Source: an uncultured Paraprevotella sp.
GTDB taxonomy: Bacteria; Bacteroidota; Bacteroidia; Bacteroidales; Bacteroidaceae
Assembly: GCA_910586505.1 (NCBI GenBank)
Contig: CAJUGV010000002.1
Location: forward strand, 215,810 to 279,809
DNA: 64,000 nucleotides
Direction: 5' to 3'
The position numbers and the translations under genes are program-made. Positions within the stretch are counted from its first letter, which is position 1, and each line of letters opens with the position of its first letter. Of the stretch, positions 59,667-64,000 are shown in pieces. Below the pieces are notes generated by a model, which did not search any database, was not told where the DNA came from, and worked only from the letters and a program-made list of their open reading frames with translations.

Positions 59667-60430
59667 TTTTTTCTTAGCCCTCCTCTATTTTTTATAAATT
59701 ATAATAAGCATTTTACGTTTACAAAGGTAAATATAATAAATAAAACATGCAAGAAGTATAAATTATAGCCCTATGTTTTATTTTATAAATATTCACAAAA
59801 GAAAATATACCTATTTATAAAAACATCCTAGTTACTTTTTACCTTTATAAAAAGAGTAAGAATAAGGTTCTCTGCTAAAACCTTATAATAAACTTCATAT
59901 TAAAACACTTAAATAACTGGATACTTAACTATTATTATAGTAAAAAAGAATATAATACAGTCAGTCTATTCATCGTTGCATAATACAAGTGTTATTATAA
60001 TAACACACATGCAATAAATCAAATTAAAATACTGGTTAAAAACAAGATATAACACATAATATATCACGAATAAATATACATTTATAAGTATAAACACCAT
60101 TTGTCATTTTATAAATACCCAGAATCAAGTTCTTAAAATACTATTCATGGTAGTAAACAAATACGTATAAACAATAAAAATAAATCGTTTGATTTAAATA
60201 TATTAATTAGCATGTTTATATTTAAAATGCAAATAAAACATAATGTAAATCCAAAAAAGACGAAGATTAGTTCATTTATCCAATACTAAAAAATTCAGGC
60301 CGAGAGCTAAAGTCCAGTCTGAATTTTAAAATCTCGCGTAATAAAAAATGAGCTAACGTTCTATATACAAAACAAATAACTTACTTTTTAACAGTTTTTT
60401 AAAGCCTCAAATAAATAAAAATAAGCCGTT
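59667..60430. other. AT-rich gene-free stretch upstream of the XRE gene
   Basis: 764 nt, clearly richer in A and T than the rest of the window. No ORF of use, no direct-repeat array. It holds the XRE promoter and near its end a hairpin with arms AAAATTCAG/CTGAATTTT (60290-60298 with 60319-60327). Confidence 0.6.
59722..59729 (-). promoter_or_regulatory. -7 box TACCTTTG for the XRE gene
   Basis: Consensus -7 box 56 nt before the ATG at 59666. Confidence 0.45.
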
Positions 60431-61456
60431 TTAGTGTAAAATAAAGTAGGCCAACTCCTTCAAAAGATCACCAGGAGCAGCAATTGTATTACCTAATCCC
60501 TTCGATTTTGCGTCCATCTCACGTAATCTTCCAATTATTTGCATTACTTTCATCCCCGAATATTTTTGCATAGCTGGAATTATATTGCGCAATACCTGCC
60601 ACCGAGGTTGCTCTATCCAATCAGCAATTCCTTCTTCCGTACGTTGCGGTGCATAATAAGCCACCATAAGATTACTGAAAAATCCGAACAGGACGGAAAG
60701 GGTTAACTGAAAGGAAAAATTCTTTGGATTATCGTTAAAATATTTCACGATACGATGAACTTTGCATATATCCTTTGCAACCAATGCAGACACAAGTTCA
60801 AAATTGTTAAAATCCTTGCTAATACCTACATGCTGCTCCACAAATGAAGCTGCAATATGATTTTCTCCTTCAGGCATAGCAATCGTCAATTTATCCAATT
60901 CACTAGAAACCCTTGACAGATCAGCTCCAACAGATTCACAAATCATCATCACTGCGTTCTGCTCCATCACAAAGCCTTTGCGTTGCAAATAAGATGTAAC
61001 AAAACCTGGAAGTTGGCTATCATATACTTTTTTAGACTCAAACAAAACACCGACCCTCTGAATATCGGCTGCAAGCTTCTTCCTACGATCCAGTATACCG
61101 TGTTTATGACACAATATTAAGATTGTAGAGGACTGAGGAGATTCAAGATAATACGAAAGTCTATCTATTCCCTGCAAGTTCTGCGCTTCACGAACTAATA
61201 CTACCTGATGTTCTGCCATCACGGGAAAACGTTTAGCAGTATTGATCACTTTATCAATTGAAGCATCAGCCCCGTAATATATCGTAAGATTGAAATCTTT
61301 CTCCTCTTCTTTTAATGCAGAATTAACTATAAACTCACTTACTTTATCTATATAATAGGATTCTTCACCCATTAAATAATAAATCGGCGAATAGTTTCCA
61401 GCTCTTATAGAACGAATGATACCCTCATAGGCTACCCCTTCTTTTTTTAATGCCAT
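60431..61456 (-). CDS. holA: DNA polymerase III delta subunit
   Basis: A 341-aa clamp-loader subunit. It matches HolA by YYLMGEESYYIDKVSEFIV near the start (the AAA-like fold without Walker A), the FPVMAEHQVVLVREAQNL stretch and a helical C-terminal collar. It opens the beta clamp as part of the clamp loader. It is divergent from the HSDR_N gene. Confidence 0.93.
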   Translation of the reverse strand: MALKKEGVAYEGIIRSIRAGNYSPIYYLMGEESYYIDKVSEFIVNSALKEEEKDFNLTIYYGADASIDKVINTAKRFPVMAEHQVVLVREAQNLQGIDRLSYYLESPQSSTILILCHKHGILDRRKKLAADIQRVGVLFESKKVYDSQLPGFVTSYLQRKGFVMEQNAVMMICESVGADLSRVSSELDKLTIAMPEGENHIAASFVEQHVGISKDFNNFELVSALVAKDICKVHRIVKYFNDNPKNFSFQLTLSVLFGFFSNLMVAYYAPQRTEEGIADWIEQPRWQVLRNIIPAMQKYSGMKVMQIIGRLREMDAKSKGLGNTIAAPGDLLKELAYFILH

Positions 61457-61565
61457 CAGTATTACTTTTTTTTCGTTTTACAATTCTCACAGTTAACTGA
61501 CGAACACTTCTATCTTTATAAAAGTATTCTTCCATAAATACAGTTTCTGTTTCTACTATTTTTGT

Positions 61566-61583
61566 ATACCTTTGCAAAGGTAT
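61566..61583. promoter_or_regulatory. 18-bp perfect palindrome between holA and the HSDR_N gene
   Basis: ATACCTTTGCAAAGGTAT. Each half is a consensus -7 box (TACCTTTG), one per strand, meeting head to head. It may be a pair of divergent promoters or an operator. A further minus-strand box TAACTTTG lies at 61618-61625. Confidence 0.55.
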
Positions 61584-61629
61584 TCCTTTATAAGGACCAA
61601 ATTATACACTATCTATGCAAAGTTAGTAA

Positions 61630-62094
61630 ATGTTCACATTAAATCTTCCACAGTATCCTATAAAAGTAATAAAACGAAACGGGCGAACAATCATATTTGA
61701 CGAATTGCGACGTAAATATGTAACACTCACCCCTGAGGAATGGGTGCGGCAGCACTTTGTACACTATCTTATCACTTTTAAAAAATACCCACAAGGCCTT
61801 ATAGCAAATGAAGTCTCACTTACACTAAACGACACAACAAAGAGATGTGACACTGTGGTGTATGACAGACAAGCACGTCCTCGTATCATTGTGGAATACA
61901 AAGCTCCACACATTCCTATCACCCAAAAGGTATTCAGCCAAATTTCACGCTATAACATGGTTCTTCATGTAGATTTTCTTATTGTATCCAACGGTCTGCA
62001 ACATTTCTGCTGCCGCATGGATTATGAAAGAAACACTAGTACATTCCTTCCAGAAATCCCTGAATTCACACACCTTGACACTTTACTTGTATAA
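61630..62094 (+). CDS. Standalone HSDR_N-like PD-(D/E)XK protein
   Basis: A 154-aa protein matching the type I restriction enzyme R N-terminal (HSDR_N) fold, alone and without the helicase part. Visible: VRQHFVHYLITFKKYP, then the nuclease-like pair Asp in RCDTVVYD and Glu-x-Lys in IIVEYKAPH, followed by QISRYNMVLHVDFLIVSNG. There are no restriction or modification genes nearby. Such orphans are widespread beside holA in Bacteroidetes (from memory). Possible nuclease or DNA-binding role in replication or repair. Confidence 0.85.
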   Translation: MFTLNLPQYPIKVIKRNGRTIIFDELRRKYVTLTPEEWVRQHFVHYLITFKKYPQGLIANEVSLTLNDTTKRCDTVVYDRQARPRIIVEYKAPHIPITQKVFSQISRYNMVLHVDFLIVSNGLQHFCCRMDYERNTSTFLPEIPEFTHLDTLLV

Positions 62095-62213
62095 AACAAA
62101 CAAATAGATTGCAAAAGAATTTATTGAAACAAACATTATAAAACAACAAGCCTGTGATTAGTCATATATCACAGGCTTATCTCTTATAAACTAAAATCAA
62201 TACTAGCAAATGA

Positions 62214-63041
62214 TTACTCCTCTACTGAGGTAGCCACACGACGCCGACGTTTCGGTTTTTCCTCCATAACCTTGCTCTCAACCTCTATGCCCGCCAACTC
62301 TGGATCTATCATAATTCGGCCACAATATTCACATACTATAATTTTCTTACGCATACGAATATCTAGTTGACGCTGAGGTGGAATCTTATTAAAACAACCA
62401 CCACAGGCATCACGTTGCACATACACAACCCCCAAACCATTCCGACTGTTTTTACGAATACGCTTAAATGCCATCAACAAGCGTGACTCTATAGTTAATT
62501 CCAAAGATTTTGCCCTTTCACGTAGTTTCTCTTCTTCAGTTCTTGTCTCAGAAATAATTTCATCCAATTCAGACTTCTTCACATCCAAATCAGCCTGACG
62601 ATCAACCATAAGTTCTGTACAATGAGATATCTCACTATTCTTATGCTCAATGGCCGCATGTGCCTCGCGAATACGTTTCTCATTCAGCTCTACATCTAAT
62701 GTTTGATATTCGATTTCCTTACTTAAGGAATCATATTCACGATTGTTACGTACATTATCCAACTGCTGATTATATTTCTCAATAGAAGCCTTACAAGTCT
62801 CAATATTAACCTTACGAGTCGCTATATCTGTATTTAGTGCTTCTATTTCTGCACGAATTTTCTCAATACGAGTAGTTAACCCCTCTATTTCATCTTCCAA
62901 ATCTTGAACCTCTAAAGGAAGTTCACCTCGTAACGTCTTAATCTTATCAATCTCTGAAAGCATAGTCTGCAATTGATACAGATTTTTTAGCTTCTCTTCA
63001 ATCGACAAATCCGTCGCATCTTTCTTCATCTCTTTTGCCAT
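62214..63041 (-). CDS. Coiled-coil protein with C-terminal zinc ribbon
   Basis: A 275-aa protein with a long antiparallel coiled coil (residues 10-195) and then a C4 zinc ribbon (RDACGGCFNKIPP ... IIVCEYCGRIMID). This is the layout of the CdsZ/zf-RING_7 family, thought to act in RNA binding or as a chaperone-like factor near Nif3. A basic tail closes the protein. It lies 7 nt after the Nif3-like gene. Confidence 0.9.
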   Translation of the reverse strand: MAKEMKKDATDLSIEEKLKNLYQLQTMLSEIDKIKTLRGELPLEVQDLEDEIEGLTTRIEKIRAEIEALNTDIATRKVNIETCKASIEKYNQQLDNVRNNREYDSLSKEIEYQTLDVELNEKRIREAHAAIEHKNSEISHCTELMVDRQADLDVKKSELDEIISETRTEEEKLRERAKSLELTIESRLLMAFKRIRKNSRNGLGVVYVQRDACGGCFNKIPPQRQLDIRMRKKIIVCEYCGRIMIDPELAGIEVESKVMEEKPKRRRRVATSVEE

Positions 63042-63048
63042 AGCTTTA

Positions 63049-63858
63049 CTATAAATATTTTATGGGATTTGTGTCCACTGCCGTCATATAAATCGGAAGT
63101 TCAGGACAAATGTCCCCTATTATGGAATAAAAAATTTCTTTTGTATATTGTTCACTCTGGTAATGCCCCATGACTGCAATCTGCATTTTCTGTTCATGGC
63201 CAAAATAGTTATGATAATGCATTTCGCCTGTCAAAAAGGCATCTGCCCCCTGAGCAAGAGCTTCATCCAGCAAAAAGTCACCGGCCCCTCCACAAATTAC
63301 AACTTTATGGATATGACGTTGCAATAACTCATTGTGCATCAAACATTCTATATGAAATACAGACTTAATACGCTGAAGAAACTTCAATGAATCTTCCGGT
63401 TGAGGAAGTTCTCCTATGATACCACTACCCGCCATTACTGCAAAATCATGTCCTCCGTCCTTAACCCTGACTGGACGTGAATTCAATAATCTCACTTGAT
63501 TCATCTCTAATTTCTCTGCAATCTTAAAATTCACTCCATCCTCTGCATTATCAAGATTGGTATGCATCGAATAAATTGTCACTTCATTCAATATTGCCTT
63601 ACGCACACACCGCTCTATCATATTATGGTCAGAAATTATCTTCAACCCACGAAATAACAACGGATGATGAGATACCACAAGATTGCAACCCAAGGATACA
63701 GCCTCTTCAATAACATCTTCAGTTACATCAAGACACAACAAAGCCCCTGAGGCTTCCACCTCCGTCAATCCAACTTGCAGGCCCGCATTGTCATAGCTTT
63801 CCTGCAAGGGCAGAGGCGCGAATCGTTCAAGGGCAAAAATTACTTCCTTAATTTTCAC
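63049..63858 (-). CDS. Nif3-like dinuclear metal protein (GTP cyclohydrolase I type 2 homologue)
   Basis: A 269-aa NIF3 family protein. Metal-binding residues are seen in VVSHHPLLF, SMHTNLDNAEDG and the C-terminal GHYQSEQYT. The middle insertion found in longer members is absent, so it is of the short YbgI-like size. The family forms hexamer rings; its in vivo role is not settled. It is joined to the zinc-ribbon gene. Confidence 0.92.
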   Translation of the reverse strand: MKIKEVIFALERFAPLPLQESYDNAGLQVGLTEVEASGALLCLDVTEDVIEEAVSLGCNLVVSHHPLLFRGLKIISDHNMIERCVRKAILNEVTIYSMHTNLDNAEDGVNFKIAEKLEMNQVRLLNSRPVRVKDGGHDFAVMAGSGIIGELPQPEDSLKFLQRIKSVFHIECLMHNELLQRHIHKVVICGGAGDFLLDEALAQGADAFLTGEMHYHNYFGHEQKMQIAVMGHYQSEQYTKEIFYSIIGDICPELPIYMTAVDTNPIKYL

Positions 63859-63932
63859 GTCGTAGAAAATTTATGCGAAGATACAAATAAAATGGCAAAA
63901 TGCCAAAATGAAATATAGTTTTTATTATCCTT

Positions 63933-64000
63933 CTATATATCATCCGACAGACAAGCCACATCCGGTCCAGCATCCCCCTTATCTCCTCCGAAGAAAACAT
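63933..64000 (-). CDS. Possible 3' end of a gene entering from the right
   Basis: One minus-strand frame from the window edge ends with GGDKGDAGPDVACLSDDI and a TAG at 63933-63935, which reads like the C-terminus of a protein. Only about 20 codons are visible, so this is a weak call. It would be upstream of the Nif3-like gene on the same strand. Confidence 0.3.
   Translation of the reverse strand, partial: VFFGGDKGDAGPDVACLSDDI

Noticed and set aside
59667..60430. CRISPR array in the AT-rich stretch
   Set aside because: Similar short words recur but there is no fixed-length repeat with regular spacing, and no cas gene is near.
1..64000. tRNA, rRNA or attachment sites
   Set aside because: No T-loop-like GGTTCGAATC with matching stems and no rRNA sequence were found by eye, and no direct repeats flank the pocket at 49.6-50.7 kb.

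Overview
The window comes from a Bacteroidales chromosome, most likely Bacteroides or Phocaeicola. The signs are the Bacteroidetes-type -7 promoter box (TAnnTTTG) in front of most transcription units, an RseC-RnfBCDGEA operon, lineage-specific families (DUF4348, DUF5053, a DUF6057-like membrane protein), and gene pairs such as pyrB-pyrI and holA beside an HSDR_N-domain protein. I see no rRNA, tRNA, CRISPR array, transposase or prophage genes. Nearly all of the window is chromosomal backbone; the only accessory-looking pocket is about 49.6-50.7 kb, with a decayed small gene and a DUF5053 gene.

Layout. 0-2.2 kb: 3' part of pyruvate phosphate dikinase. 2.3-10.5 kb: a sugar O-acetyltransferase, an AraC regulator, and divergent from it a tight five-gene operon (aldo/keto reductase, lactonase-type amidohydrolase, Zn-alcohol dehydrogenase, uxaB, uxaA), followed by a Nudix hydrolase. 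10.6-15.6 kb: TonB-dependent receptor, Fur-family repressor and a Zn/Cd-type P1B ATPase. 15.9-19 kb: kdgK-eda with a divergent LacI-type regulator. Together the 4-10 kb and 16-19 kb blocks can encode a complete route L-galactose -> L-galactonolactone -> L-galactonate -> D-tagaturonate -> D-altronate -> KDG -> KDPG -> pyruvate + glyceraldehyde-3-phosphate; only a sugar transporter is missing.

19-28 kb: a DUF3298 lipoprotein, rsmG, a metallo-beta-lactamase hydrolase, galE and the Rnf operon. 28-35 kb: a minus-strand run kdsB - MORN-repeat protein - inositol monophosphatase-like - YhcH-like - glgB - DUF6057-like, with folK divergent from kdsB. 36-48 kb: PBP1a, pyrB-pyrI-flavin reductase-glyA, then a run of a small hypothetical gene, a YgiQ-type radical SAM gene, a PP2C-like gene, menA, ettA and a SUI1-domain factor. 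48-59 kb: MATE exporter, PhnP-like hydrolase, murB, DUF4348 lipoprotein, pheS, MFS transporter, thioesterase, pyrD-pyrK. 59-64 kb: an XRE regulator beside an AT-rich gene-free stretch, holA, an orphan HSDR_N protein, a zinc-ribbon coiled-coil protein and a Nif3-like protein.

Points most worth a second look: the L-galactose operon without a transporter; a pair of related elements at 13.0 and 35.7 kb that keep the same reading frame; a 140-nt coding overlap between the YgiQ-type and PP2C-like genes; a candidate small RNA at 55.9-56.1 kb; the small-gene pocket at 49.8-50.7 kb with an in-frame TAG and an inverted repeat around its promoter; and an 18-bp perfect palindrome between holA and the HSDR_N gene.
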